Source: Altererythrobacter epoxidivorans (GTDB lineage Bacteria > Pseudomonadota > Alphaproteobacteria > Sphingomonadales > Sphingomonadaceae). Taken from it: 64,000 nucleotides of DNA. Below the pieces are notes generated by a model. That model ran no database searches. It saw only the letters and a program-made list of their open reading frames with translations, and had not been told where the DNA came from. Made by a program: the position numbers and the translations under genes. Each line of letters opens with the position of its first letter. Positions within the stretch are counted from its first letter, which is position 1. Positions 29,389 to 39,070 of this stretch are shown here, piece by piece. The stretch covers positions 868,001 to 932,000 of the forward strand of contig NZ_CP012669.1 of assembly GCF_001281485.1 (NCBI RefSeq). Reading direction: 5' to 3'.

Positions 29389-30101
29389 GCGGCTTGGCGA
29401 GCGATACCGCGATGGTGATGGCCGCCGGGCTCGGCAAGCGAATGCGACCTCTTACCGCGACACAGCCCAAGCCAATGGTTCGGGTGGCGGGGAAGCCTCT
29501 GATCGACCATGCACTCGACCGGTTGGCCGAGGCAGGCGTCAGTCGGGCCGTTGTCAATGTACACTATCTCGCCGATGCGCTTGAAGCCCACATCACGGAG
29601 CGCGAGTCCCCTTCGATCATCATATCCGACGAGCGTGATCTCCTCCTCGAGACGGGCGGCGGTATGATCAAGGCGAAGGACCATTTACCTGATCCGTTTT
29701 TCTGTCTCAACGCGGACAACATCTGGCTCGACGGACCTGCCTCCGGATTTCACGACCTGTCGAACCGCTGGAATCCGAACGAGATGGACGCGCTGCTGCT
29801 GGTGGTCCCTCATACGCGTGCGGTCAATTTCAACGGCCAGGGCGACTTTCACATGGACGCGGTTGGCCGGCTATCACGGCGCAAGCCGGGCAGGGTTGCG
29901 CCGTTCATCTATACCGGGATCCAGCTTGTCTCCCACCGGCTGCTGCGCGATGCGCCGGAAGGCAATTTTTCGACGAATGTGCTCTGGAACCGGGCGATCG
30001 AAGAGGGGAGGCTGTTCGGTGCAAGCTTTACCGGCCTCTGGTTCGAAGTAGGCACTCCGCAGGCGATCAAGCCGACGGAAGACGCGCTCGCGCGTGGCTG
30101 A
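29385..30101 (+). CDS. murU: N-acetylmuramate-1-phosphate uridylyltransferase MurU
   Basis: A 238-residue nucleotidyltransferase with the signature MAAGLGKRMRPLTATQPKPM at residues 10-29 and a metal site around LNADNIWLDG. MurU converts MurNAc-1-phosphate to UDP-MurNAc, bypassing MurA and thereby giving intrinsic fosfomycin tolerance in species that carry the route. It overlaps amgK by 4 bases and addB by 8 bases. GlmU- and RmlA-like relatives are excluded by the small size and by the amgK partner. Confidence 0.92.
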   Translation: MSGLASDTAMVMAAGLGKRMRPLTATQPKPMVRVAGKPLIDHALDRLAEAGVSRAVVNVHYLADALEAHITERESPSIIISDERDLLLETGGGMIKAKDHLPDPFFCLNADNIWLDGPASGFHDLSNRWNPNEMDALLLVVPHTRAVNFNGQGDFHMDAVGRLSRRKPGRVAPFIYTGIQLVSHRLLRDAPEGNFSTNVLWNRAIEEGRLFGASFTGLWFEVGTPQAIKPTEDALARG

Positions 30102-33100
30102 GGCGCGCCACCCCAACATCTATTCGATCGCTGCCCATCGAGGTTTTGCGGATGCACTGGTGGCAGGGCTGTTTGCGCGCCACTTCGACAGCGATCTCGG
30201 ATTATCCCGGCTGACCCTGTTGCTGCCGTCGAGCCGCGCGGCCCGGACAGTAAGCGAAGCTTTTATCCGGCTGGCTGGTGAAGAAGGGCTCCGGGGATTG
30301 CTGATGCCGCGGATGGCAATGGTCGGCGATCTCGATCTCGACGAGACCCTAGGTTCTTTGATCGACCCGCTAGGTGCCAGTGATATTCCTCCGGCCGTCG
30401 ATCCAATGAGGCGCTGGCTCGAACTGGCGGGACTGCTCAAAATCGAAATCGAAGAGCTTGGCAGGCCGCTCCCCGGCAGCGCCGGCCTGATGCGATTGGC
30501 GCGCGAGACCGCTGCGACGATGGATCGTCTGCTGGTTGAGGAAATCACTCCGGACGATCTGACCGGCGCAAAGGTCCTCGACATGCTCGGCAATCTGTCG
30601 GGGCACTGGCAGGATTCGATCCGCCTGTTCGCACGTGTCCAGGCGCGTTGGCGCAGCAGGCTTGAAGAACGGGGCGAAGTCGATGCGGCGACGCGTCGAA
30701 ACATGCTGTTCGAACGAGCTGCCCGTCGTTGGCGCGAAACTCCGCCGGACACGCCGATAATCGCTGCAGGCGTCACCAGTGCCTCGCCAGCGCTGGCGCG
30801 CATGCTGCGATCGATTTCATTGCTTCCGGACGGAGCCGTGATCCTGCCGGACCTCGACCTTTCCATGGATGGCGCAGCCTGGGACGAACTTGGTCTTGCA
30901 GGACAGGCGAAAGAGCCGGACGGACCAGTCTTCGCACGCGGAGACGCGCTGACGCATCCGCAATACCATTTGAAGTTGCTCCTCAACCGCATGAACGCCA
31001 ATCGCGAGGAAGTGCAGCAGTGGCACCGCAAAGGGATCGGCGCTGCTTCGCCCGAGCGAACACATGCCATCTCGACGCTCTTTCTTCCTCCCGAAGCAAG
31101 CAAGTCATGGGTCGATCTTGAGGCAAAGAAGCGCCGTCTTTCCGGCGTGCGCCTGTTGACCATGCCGACGAGCGAGGAGGAGGCGCAGGCTATCGCCTTG
31201 CTCGTGCGGCAGGCGTTGGAGACACCTGAAAAGCGGGTTGCAGTCGTGACGCCGGACCGCGCGCTGGCACGCAGGGTCGTGCGTCATCTCGAACGCTGGA
31301 ATATCGCTGCGGATGATACGGCAGGCAGGCCGCTGAACCTGACTGCTGCGGGACGTTTCATCCTGCAACTCGCCGAGGCCGTTACCGAAGATTTTGCACC
31401 TGTGCAGATGGTCGCGGCGCTTGCTCATCCACTCGTCAGGCGGGGTGAGGAGCGACGCGAATGGCTGGCAAATCTTCGCCAGTTCGAGCGGCGTCTGCGG
31501 GGGCCGAAGCCCTTGCCGGGGCTGGCTGTGCTGACGCAAGCCGCCGGAGACGCCGGTGTCGCCGAGTGGTGGGATGAGGAGGTCCTGCCTATCCTGTCTC
31601 AACTCGGCGCATTGGAAGCAGATGCGCCGCTCGCCGAAGTCCTCGATTGCCTCGCCACCGCAGGTGAAGCGCTTGCCGGTGAGGGGTTGTGGGCTCAGGA
31701 AGACGGCCGCGCACTTTCGCGTTTTATCGAGGACTTGAGGGCCAATTCGCTCGCGACCCAAGCCACCGTGGAGACAGGCGAGATCCATGCGGTTCTGAGC
31801 GATGCAATGGAGCAAGTTGCGGTGCGGCCACCTTACGGAGGCCATCCTCGCGTCGCGATCTACGGCTTGCTCGAATCCCGCATGACCCGTGCCGATCTGG
31901 TGATCTGCAGCGGACTGAACGAGGGCACCTGGCCGGGCGCATCGGTGACAGATTCCCTGCTGGCGCCGCCTATCCTGAGAGCCTTGGGCGTTCCGGGTGC
32001 CGACTTCCGCATCGGGCTGTCCGCGCACGACCTGGCAGGTGCGCTCGGAGCGCCTGAAGTGGTGCTGAGCAGGGCAGAGCGTGACATGGACGGTCCAACC
32101 ATCCCGTCGCGCTTCGTCCTCAGGATCGAGGCCTTGTTGAGCGAAAATGCCGACCGGCATCGCGACAAGGACATCACGGCAATGGCAGGACAGCTGGACC
32201 GAGAGACTCCCGCGGCCGAGCCCTATCCGCGCCCCCGTCCCAATCCGAAAGGCGAATTGCGCGATGTCCCGATCAAGGTGACCGCGCTCGACCGCCTTCT
32301 TGGCGACCCCTACCAGTTCTACGCGCAGGAAATCCTCGCGCTTCGACCGCTCGACCCGCTCGAGGCGGATGCGACCCCGGCTTTGCAGGGAACATTGGCG
32401 CATAAGGTTCTGGAGGTCTGGCATAAGGCCCGCGAGAAGGATCCAAAGACGCCGATCCTTCCGATAGCGGCGCAGCTCTTGCGCGAAAGCAACCTCCATC
32501 CGGTGGTGCGCGGATTGTGGCAACCGCGCCTTTTCGCAGCACTGCAATGGATCGGCGACGAAATTGCGCGGCTTGAAGCGGAAGGGCGCACGGTCATCGG
32601 CGTCGAGCGCAAAGGCTCCATGACCTACGGCGGTGTGCGAGTTTATGGCCGCGCCGACCGTATCGACAGGATGCCGGACGGGACGCTTGCCATTGTCGAC
32701 TACAAGACGGGACAACCGCCATCAGCCGCCAAGGTAGAGGCCGGATACGCGCTCCAGCTCGGTCTTCTGGGGTTGATTGCAAGAGAAGGCGACTTCGAGG
32801 GGCTCACCGGTGAAGCAAATACGTTCGAGTACTGGTCGCTCGCCAAAAACGATGGCGATTTCGGGTTCGTTGACGAGCCGCTGAAAACAGGTGGCAAACG
32901 GTCGGGGCTGACTGCAGACGAGTTCCTGCCGCGGCATGAACAGTTTCTGGAAGAAGCGATCAGTCGCTTCGTCAAGGGCACGGATCCGTTCACCGCCAAG
33001 GAGAACCCCGACTATCCAGGCTACACTGATTTCGATCAGCTGATGCGCCTCGAGGAATGGCAAATCCGTGTGGTCGATCTCGACAACGGCGAAAGCGGGG

Positions 33101-33114
33101 AGGGCGGTGAATGA
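30094..33114 (+). CDS. addB: Double-strand break repair protein AddB
   Basis: The 1006-residue subunit of the AddAB helicase-nuclease that resects DNA ends for RecA loading. The N-terminal helicase-like half has no GxxGxGKT Walker A (the place reads LLPSSRAAR), as usual for alphaproteobacterial AddB. The C-terminal RecB-type nuclease has GRADRIDRMPDGTLAIVDYK with Asp869 and Lys871. No Fe-S cysteine cluster is evident. The GTG start overlaps murU by 8 bases, and the stop overlaps the addA start (ATGA). Confidence 0.94.
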   Translation: MAEARHPNIYSIAAHRGFADALVAGLFARHFDSDLGLSRLTLLLPSSRAARTVSEAFIRLAGEEGLRGLLMPRMAMVGDLDLDETLGSLIDPLGASDIPPAVDPMRRWLELAGLLKIEIEELGRPLPGSAGLMRLARETAATMDRLLVEEITPDDLTGAKVLDMLGNLSGHWQDSIRLFARVQARWRSRLEERGEVDAATRRNMLFERAARRWRETPPDTPIIAAGVTSASPALARMLRSISLLPDGAVILPDLDLSMDGAAWDELGLAGQAKEPDGPVFARGDALTHPQYHLKLLLNRMNANREEVQQWHRKGIGAASPERTHAISTLFLPPEASKSWVDLEAKKRRLSGVRLLTMPTSEEEAQAIALLVRQALETPEKRVAVVTPDRALARRVVRHLERWNIAADDTAGRPLNLTAAGRFILQLAEAVTEDFAPVQMVAALAHPLVRRGEERREWLANLRQFERRLRGPKPLPGLAVLTQAAGDAGVAEWWDEEVLPILSQLGALEADAPLAEVLDCLATAGEALAGEGLWAQEDGRALSRFIEDLRANSLATQATVETGEIHAVLSDAMEQVAVRPPYGGHPRVAIYGLLESRMTRADLVICSGLNEGTWPGASVTDSLLAPPILRALGVPGADFRIGLSAHDLAGALGAPEVVLSRAERDMDGPTIPSRFVLRIEALLSENADRHRDKDITAMAGQLDRETPAAEPYPRPRPNPKGELRDVPIKVTALDRLLGDPYQFYAQEILALRPLDPLEADATPALQGTLAHKVLEVWHKAREKDPKTPILPIAAQLLRESNLHPVVRGLWQPRLFAALQWIGDEIARLEAEGRTVIGVERKGSMTYGGVRVYGRADRIDRMPDGTLAIVDYKTGQPPSAAKVEAGYALQLGLLGLIAREGDFEGLTGEANTFEYWSLAKNDGDFGFVDEPLKTGGKRSGLTADEFLPRHEQFLEEAISRFVKGTDPFTAKENPDYPGYTDFDQLMRLEEWQIRVVDLDNGESGEGGE

Positions 33115-36100
33115 GCGGCGCGGTCCTTCCCCTGCACGGCAACCAGCGACTGGCGGTCGATCCGGAACGTAACGTATGGCTCTCTGCCTCTGCCGGGACA
33201 GGAAAGACGCAGGTTCTTTCCGCGCGCGTTTTGCGGCTCTTGCTTAGACCCGAGGTCGATCCGTCCGAAATCCTCTGCTTGACCTTTACCAAGGCGGGGG
33301 CTGCCGAAATGGCGGTGCGCATCAATTCCGTGCTGGCGCGGTGGGTCAGGCTGGATGACATAACGCTGCAAAACGAGCTCGAATATCTCGGGGCACCCTA
33401 TGATCCGGCAACGAGGGAGCGGGCGCGGACCTTGTTTGCGAGCGTGCTCGATTGCCCCGGTGGCGGGCTCAGGATCGACACGATCCACGCTTTCTCGCAG
33501 TGGCTGCTAGCCAATTTCCCCAACGAGGCCGAATTGATCCCCGGCGCAAGGCCGATGGAGGATCGCGAGCGTGAAGTCCTGGCAAGCGATGTCCTGGCTG
33601 ACATGCTTGCAGAAGCCGAACGGACAAACGACGTCGCCACGCTCGATGCCGTTGCCGATTTTACCTGTCGCAAGGATCCCGATGCGCTGCGAGCATGGCT
33701 GATGCGCTGCGCCAAACAGCGATCGCTCTGGTTCGGCCGGACGGCATGGCAGCCGCCGATGCGCGCGCAAGTCCTCCAGCTTCTGGGCCTGCCCAGCGAT
33801 GCGAGTGAAAAGCACATTGCAGAAATGTGCGACGATGTGACGTTCGACACTGTAAGCCTGAAACGCTGCTGGCAGACCTTGAGCGAATGGGACGCGAAAG
33901 CCGGTAGGGAGGGGAGCGAAGCCATTGCCGCGTGGCTATCTGCCGATGCCGTCGGACGCGCCCAGTCCATCGACGATCTTTATTTCGGCCTTTTCACCAA
34001 GACGACCGATGCACCGAAGCAATTGGCCAATGTGCTGAAACGCGACGCCGAATACGGCAATTACATCGATCGCGTGAAAGCACATATCGACCTGATACGG
34101 TCGTTCCGGACACTACTGGACCTGGCGGACTTCCTCGCCCCCGCGCTGGAACTCGGGCGGAAATTCGCCCTGGCATGGGACGATGCCAAGACGCGGGAGG
34201 GGCTGCTCGATTTCGACGACCTCATCTTTCGCGCGGCCATCCTGCTTAAGGAACAGGCCAGCGCCGACTGGATCCGGTACAAGCTCGACCGGCGTTTCGA
34301 TCACATCCTCGTCGACGAGGCGCAGGATACCAATCGCGATCAGTGGGACATCGTTCTCGACGGTCTGATCGACGATTTCTTCGCGGGCGAGGGTGCTGCC
34401 GGAAACCGGTTGCGCACGATCTTCGCCGTTGGTGACTACAAACAGGCGATTTTCGGTTTCCAGGGTACCAGCCCTGAAAACTTCGAGAAGGCACGCCAGC
34501 GAGTGAAAGCCATGATCGGCGCGGCGTCAGAGAACCTCGACCGGATGCGAAGCTCGTCCCGGATGCCGGTCTTCTCCAACCTCGATCTTGGCCAGTCTTT
34601 CAGGACTTCGGCAAGCGTTCTCGGCTTTGTCGACCAGGCCATCGAGGCCATTGGTCCCGGAGCGCTGGGGCTGAAGGAATACCACCAGCACGAAGGTCAG
34701 GACCGTCCAGGCCTGGTGACCATGTGGGAGCCGGTTCACGACGCGCGCGCCAATGGCGGTGACGACGACAAGCAGAACTGGCTGGCCCGCCATGACCGCT
34801 TGCTGGCCGACAAGATCGCGGACCAGGTCCAGCGGTGGACGAGCGAACAGGAGCCCTTCGCGCTTGCCAAGGGTGAACCGCGCAACGCCGGGCCGGGCGA
34901 CATCATGGTTCTGGTTCGCAGGCGGCGCGAACTCGCCTCGTTGATCGTCGCGCGATTGCACGCGAAGGGCGTTCCGGTTGCTGGCGTCGACAGGTTGAGG
35001 CTGGGCGCGCCCCTCGCCGTGAAGGACCTGATGGCGGGGCTGCGATTCGCAGCACAGCCATTGGACGATCTCAATCTCGCCAACCTTTTGTCGTCGCCAT
35101 TGATCGGCTGGAGCCAGGACGACCTTCTCGCCCATTGCCCGCGGCCCGAGAAGAAAAGGCTGTGGCACCATTTGCGCGAAAGCAGCGAGCCCTTGGTCGC
35201 GCAAACCTTGGCGCGTCTGCGCGACCTCCTGACGCGCGCAGATTTCGATACGCCCGAATCCCTGCTTCACTGGATGCTCGTCGGGCCGTGGCAGGGCAGG
35301 CGAAACCTCGTCGCGCGGCTCGGCAGGGAGGCGAACGATCCGATCGACGAACTAATCAATGCGGCCTTCGCATACGAGTCGGTGCATACTCCCAGCCTTG
35401 CCGGCTTCATCCATTGGTTCGATGTCGGCGAGGGGGAATTGAAGCGCGATGCGGGTGAAGCGTCCAATCTCGTCCGCGTGATGACCGTCCACGGCTCGAA
35501 AGGGCTACAGGCACCGATTGTCATCCTCGCCGATGCTACCGGCGCTCCGAGTGATGGTGGGGACCTTACGCTCGATGAGCAGCTTCCCGGCTCGACCGGT
35601 CGGGAAGTGCCCATTCCCGGCTTGAAGAAGGAAGAGATCGCGGGGCCTCTTTCTGACAGCAAGGCAGCGGCGGCGGCAGCAGAATTGCAGGAGCACTGGC
35701 GCCTTTTATACGTTGCCATGACGCGTGCGGAAGAAGCGCTTTTCATTGGCGGCTCGCTTGGGCCGCGCGAAGCGAAGGGGCCGCATATCGATAGCTGGTA
35801 TGCGCGGCTTGCCCCCCTGTTCGGGGCGGATGGACTGACGGACGAGCTGTGGGGCGCTCGCAGGGAAATCGGCGAGCGGGCCGAGCCTGTCGTGAGCTCT
35901 CGCGATACGGCCAAGAGCGCTGCTTCGTCGCTCCCGTCGTGGGCAGTGACTCCGATCGGTCCGGGGCCTCGGCCACCGCGTCCGTTGGCGCCATCCGGGG
36001 CAGGAGAAGATCAGGCCGCAGATCCGCCGTTGGCGCCTGCAGAGGCCCGAGCGGCTGCTCAACGGGGTGTCCTGATCCACCGCCTGCTGGAGCGTTTGCC

Positions 36101-36560
36101 CGATGTTACAGTGGCAGAACGGGCCAGCGCTGCCGACGCATGGCTGGCGAGACAGGCTGCCGATATGACGCCTGCCGCGCGCGCGGAAATCGTGCAGCAT
36201 TCGTTGCAGGTTCTCGAGCATCCCGACTTTGCTCACGTTTTCGCACCCGAAGCCTTGGCGGAAGTGCCGCTCGCCGCGAGAGTTGGCGGCGAGGTCATCG
36301 CAGGTATCGCCGACAGGCTGCTGGTAGAAGCGGACCGGATCACGGTCGTCGATTTCAAGACGACGCGCCGCCCGCCTGAAGCTCTGGACGACGTTCCGGC
36401 AGCGACATTGAGGCAGATAGCAGCTTATGTTGCCGCCCTGGGCGAGATCTATCCGGATCGGGAGATAGTTGCCGCCCTTCTCTATACCCATGCCCCGCGT
36501 CTGATCGTCGTGGACAGCGGTGCAATCGCGCCATTCAAGACCGCGTTTGAGGAAAACTAG
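33111..36560 (+). CDS. addA: Double-strand break repair helicase AddA
   Basis: A 1149-residue UvrD/RecB-type superfamily 1 helicase and nuclease. Walker A SASAGTGKTQVL includes Lys32. Other motifs are DEAQDTN (motif II), VGDYKQAIFGFQG (motif III), TVHGSKGLQAPIV (motif V) and LYVAMTRAEEAL (motif VI). The C-terminal nuclease VDFKTT (Asp1081, Lys1083) lies about 65 residues from the end. It is coupled to addB and is the last gene of the divL operon unless reading continues into trxA. Confidence 0.95.
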   Translation: MSGAVLPLHGNQRLAVDPERNVWLSASAGTGKTQVLSARVLRLLLRPEVDPSEILCLTFTKAGAAEMAVRINSVLARWVRLDDITLQNELEYLGAPYDPATRERARTLFASVLDCPGGGLRIDTIHAFSQWLLANFPNEAELIPGARPMEDREREVLASDVLADMLAEAERTNDVATLDAVADFTCRKDPDALRAWLMRCAKQRSLWFGRTAWQPPMRAQVLQLLGLPSDASEKHIAEMCDDVTFDTVSLKRCWQTLSEWDAKAGREGSEAIAAWLSADAVGRAQSIDDLYFGLFTKTTDAPKQLANVLKRDAEYGNYIDRVKAHIDLIRSFRTLLDLADFLAPALELGRKFALAWDDAKTREGLLDFDDLIFRAAILLKEQASADWIRYKLDRRFDHILVDEAQDTNRDQWDIVLDGLIDDFFAGEGAAGNRLRTIFAVGDYKQAIFGFQGTSPENFEKARQRVKAMIGAASENLDRMRSSSRMPVFSNLDLGQSFRTSASVLGFVDQAIEAIGPGALGLKEYHQHEGQDRPGLVTMWEPVHDARANGGDDDKQNWLARHDRLLADKIADQVQRWTSEQEPFALAKGEPRNAGPGDIMVLVRRRRELASLIVARLHAKGVPVAGVDRLRLGAPLAVKDLMAGLRFAAQPLDDLNLANLLSSPLIGWSQDDLLAHCPRPEKKRLWHHLRESSEPLVAQTLARLRDLLTRADFDTPESLLHWMLVGPWQGRRNLVARLGREANDPIDELINAAFAYESVHTPSLAGFIHWFDVGEGELKRDAGEASNLVRVMTVHGSKGLQAPIVILADATGAPSDGGDLTLDEQLPGSTGREVPIPGLKKEEIAGPLSDSKAAAAAAELQEHWRLLYVAMTRAEEALFIGGSLGPREAKGPHIDSWYARLAPLFGADGLTDELWGARREIGERAEPVVSSRDTAKSAASSLPSWAVTPIGPGPRPPRPLAPSGAGEDQAADPPLAPAEARAAAQRGVLIHRLLERLPDVTVAERASAADAWLARQAADMTPAARAEIVQHSLQVLEHPDFAHVFAPEALAEVPLAARVGGEVIAGIADRLLVEADRITVVDFKTTRRPPEALDDVPAATLRQIAAYVAALGEIYPDREIVAALLYTHAPRLIVVDSGAIAPFKTAFEEN

Positions 36561-36582
36561 CAAAGGTTTGCCTCTCGGGGCG

Positions 36583-36610
36583 TTGTGACGACCGAAAAGC
36601 TCCCTAAATT
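36583..36610 (+). promoter_or_regulatory. Candidate promoter of trxA
   Basis: TTGTGA and TAAATT separated by 16 bases lie 30 bases before the trxA ATG. This suggests that thioredoxin is also made independently of the divL-addA transcript. Confidence 0.4.
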
Positions 36611-36640
36611 GGCAGCAACAGAAATTCAGGAGATCTATCC

Positions 36641-36961
36641 ATGGCCACCGTCAATGTGACCGATTCCAGCTTCCAGTCCGATGTGCTCCAGTCCGACAAG
36701 CCCGTGCTCGTCGACTTCTGGGCCGATTGGTGTGGCCCGTGCAAGATGATTGCACCCGCGCTCGAGGAAATCAGCGATGAGCTTGCCGACCAGGTCACGA
36801 TCGCCAAGATGGACATCATGGACAACCCGGAAACCCCGGGCAGCCTCGGCGTGCAGGGCATCCCGTACCTCGCGCTCTACAAGGGCGGTGAAAAGGTCGC
36901 GGAACTGACCGGTGCGCGCCCGAAAAGCCAGCTCAAGGCATGGCTTGAAGGCGAACTTTAA
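36641..36961 (+). CDS. trxA: Thioredoxin
   Basis: A 106-residue thioredoxin with the active site DWCGPCK (Cys31, Cys34) after the conserved FWA strand. The cis-Pro loop reads GIPYLALY, where most thioredoxins have GIPT. It is preceded by TCAGGAG. Location after addA is conserved in Sphingomonadales and many other Alphaproteobacteria. Its stop overlaps the stop of the facing phosphatase gene by 4 bases. Confidence 0.96.
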   Translation: MATVNVTDSSFQSDVLQSDKPVLVDFWADWCGPCKMIAPALEEISDELADQVTIAKMDIMDNPETPGSLGVQGIPYLALYKGGEKVAELTGARPKSQLKAWLEGEL

Positions 36962-37764
36962 ACCCGCGCTGCAAGCGCAAGCTTCGCAAATTCATCCCAG
37001 ATAGCCGGGCTTGATGCACCTATCAGGCCCGGTTTTTCATATTCGTCGACACGGTATTGCGAGCCATCGTGCCGCGCAGCCTTGCCCCCGGCTTCGTTGA
37101 GCCAGAGTACACCTGCGGCATGATCCCACGGCAATGTTCGCTCGAAGCTGGAAACGTCGTTCTGGCCCAGAGCCAGGCGAGGGTACTGCTCCGCAGCGCA
37201 TCTCGGGATGTCGACAATGCCGTAATGTGGCGCAATTTCGCGATCTAGAGCCGCGCATTGTCGCTCGGTCAGGAACAGGCGAGAAATCGCGGCAATCGGA
37301 GGGGTTGTACCAGTCGATTGGGCCGCGATTCTTTCCTCATTAACGAAGGCGCCTGCACCCGAATGCGCGCTGCAGAACCGACCCGTCAGGCAGTCGTAGA
37401 TCCATCCCGAAGTTGCAATGCCGCCTTCGGCGCGTGCGACAAGAATGCCGAACGGCGCTTGGCCATGGGCGAAGTTGTGCGTGCCGTCGATCGGATCGAC
37501 AATCCAGCAATCGCCTGAAAGTGCTTGCAACACCGAAGGGTCGGCATGTGCTGCCTCCTCGCCGACGATTGCGATTGAGGGTTCGATGCGGGCAAGCCCT
37601 TCGTTGAGGGCGTCCTCTGCTTCGCGATCGGCAATCGTGACGAGATCGTCAGCCGATTTTTCGATGATGTCGCTTGCCGAGAGATTGCGAAACCGCGGCA
37701 GGATGATTGTCTCGCTGACCTGGCGGACCAGGTCGAGGACGGCCCGATCGAGTCCTGCGCTCAA
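36958..37764 (-). CDS. Inositol monophosphatase-family phosphatase
   Basis: A 268-residue metal-dependent phosphatase with GEEAAH (metal Glu), the signature DPIDGTHNF and the C-terminal WDHAAGVLWLNEAGGK. Family members act on inositol phosphate, histidinol phosphate (HisN) or 3'-phosphoadenosine 5'-phosphate; the sequence alone does not decide. The TTG start overlaps the argJ stop (TTGA), so it follows argJ on one transcript. The fit to an amino-acid gene partner makes a HisN-like role possible but unproven. Confidence 0.87.
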   Translation of the reverse strand: MSAGLDRAVLDLVRQVSETIILPRFRNLSASDIIEKSADDLVTIADREAEDALNEGLARIEPSIAIVGEEAAHADPSVLQALSGDCWIVDPIDGTHNFAHGQAPFGILVARAEGGIATSGWIYDCLTGRFCSAHSGAGAFVNEERIAAQSTGTTPPIAAISRLFLTERQCAALDREIAPHYGIVDIPRCAAEQYPRLALGQNDVSSFERTLPWDHAAGVLWLNEAGGKAARHDGSQYRVDEYEKPGLIGASSPAIWDEFAKLALAARV

Positions 37765-38987
37765 GAGCGATAATCCGCGTTGATGCTGATGTATCCGTGG
37801 GTCAGGTCGCAGGTCCAGACGGTGGCGCTGCCTTCGCCAATGCCAAGATCGACGGAAATGTCGATCTGCTTGCCCTTCAGATGCTCTGCGACCGGCGCTT
37901 CGTCATAATCCGCTATCGGAAGTCCATCGCGCGCTGTCCAGACACCGCCGAATGCAATCGAAAGCTTGTCGCGGTCGGCAGGTTCGCCGGCCTTGCCCAC
38001 GGCCATGACGACGCGGCCCCAATTGGCGTCCTCTCCGGCAATTGCCGTCTTCACGAGCGGCGAATTTGCAATCGACATCCCCACACGGTGCGCGCTGTCG
38101 TCAGAAGCGGCTCCGGTTACCGTGATGGAAATGAATTTCGTCGCGCCTTCTCCGTCGCGCACGACCAGCTGCGCAAGCTGGCGGCAAACATCGCTCAGCG
38201 CTGCTGCGAAAGCGTCTGCCCCTGCATCGCCAAAGCCTGACAGCGGATGGTTTCCGGCCTTTCCGGTTGCGAATGCCAGAACGGTGTCGCTGGTCGAGGT
38301 GTCGCCATCAACGGTTATGCAGGAATATGTCTCGCGATTGGCGGCGCTCAGCAATTGCTGAAGAAAGGCAGGTTCGACTGCAGCGTCGGTGAAGATGTAA
38401 CCGAGCATCGTCGCCATGTCGGGCGCGATCATGCCGCTGCCCTTGATGATGCCGCAGAGTGTCACGGTCTTGCCGCCGACGACCGCAGTGGCCGTCGCAC
38501 CCTTCGTAAAGGTGTCAGTCGTGCCGATGGCCTTGGCGGCATCTTCCCAGCTGCACGGCTCATTTTCGAGCGCTTTTGCGACGCCTTCCCGGGCCTTGTC
38601 TTTCGGCAGAGGCACGCCGATCACCCCGGTCGAAGACACGAACACTTGAGACGGCGCGCAGCCCAGGTGGTCGGCAACCTGTTCCATGATCTGGTCGACA
38701 GCTTCGCGGCCGCGATATCCAGTGAACGCGTTGGAATTGCCTGCGTTGACGATCAGCGCACGAGCCTGTCCCGCCTTCACTTGCTCGCGGCCGAGTTCGA
38801 CCTCCGATGAAGCGCAGGCACTTTTCGTGAAAACGCCGGCGACGCTGGTTCCTTCGCCCAGCTCTGCATAAGTCAGGTCGGCGCGCCCCCAATCCTTGTA
38901 GCGAGCATTCGCAACACGCAGCGTCACGCCCCCGATCGCGGGCATGTCGGGAAACGGAACGGCGAGAGGCGAGGGGGCTAGATCCAT
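37761..38987 (-). CDS. argJ: Bifunctional glutamate N-acetyltransferase / amino-acid acetyltransferase ArgJ
   Basis: A 408-residue self-cleaving enzyme of the cyclic arginine pathway that moves the acetyl group from N-acetylornithine to glutamate. The cleavage site is in KGSGMIAPDMATML, between Ala192 and the nucleophile Thr193, and the oxyanion motif SSTGVIG lies at about residue 119. I chose ATG 38987 since GGCGGGA lies just upstream and MDLAPSPLAVPFPDMP is the family-like N-terminus. Whether it is bifunctional (uses acetyl-CoA) cannot be judged from sequence. Confidence 0.95.
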   Translation of the reverse strand: MDLAPSPLAVPFPDMPAIGGVTLRVANARYKDWGRADLTYAELGEGTSVAGVFTKSACASSEVELGREQVKAGQARALIVNAGNSNAFTGYRGREAVDQIMEQVADHLGCAPSQVFVSSTGVIGVPLPKDKAREGVAKALENEPCSWEDAAKAIGTTDTFTKGATATAVVGGKTVTLCGIIKGSGMIAPDMATMLGYIFTDAAVEPAFLQQLLSAANRETYSCITVDGDTSTSDTVLAFATGKAGNHPLSGFGDAGADAFAAALSDVCRQLAQLVVRDGEGATKFISITVTGAASDDSAHRVGMSIANSPLVKTAIAGEDANWGRVVMAVGKAGEPADRDKLSIAFGGVWTARDGLPIADYDEAPVAEHLKGKQIDISVDLGIGEGSATVWTCDLTHGYISINADYRS

Positions 38988-39070
38988 GTTCCCGCCGTTA
39001 ATCCAGCAACAAGTGCTGAACAAGCTTGCTTTCGGACGAATAGGGGGCATTGATGCGACCGGGAGGTCGT

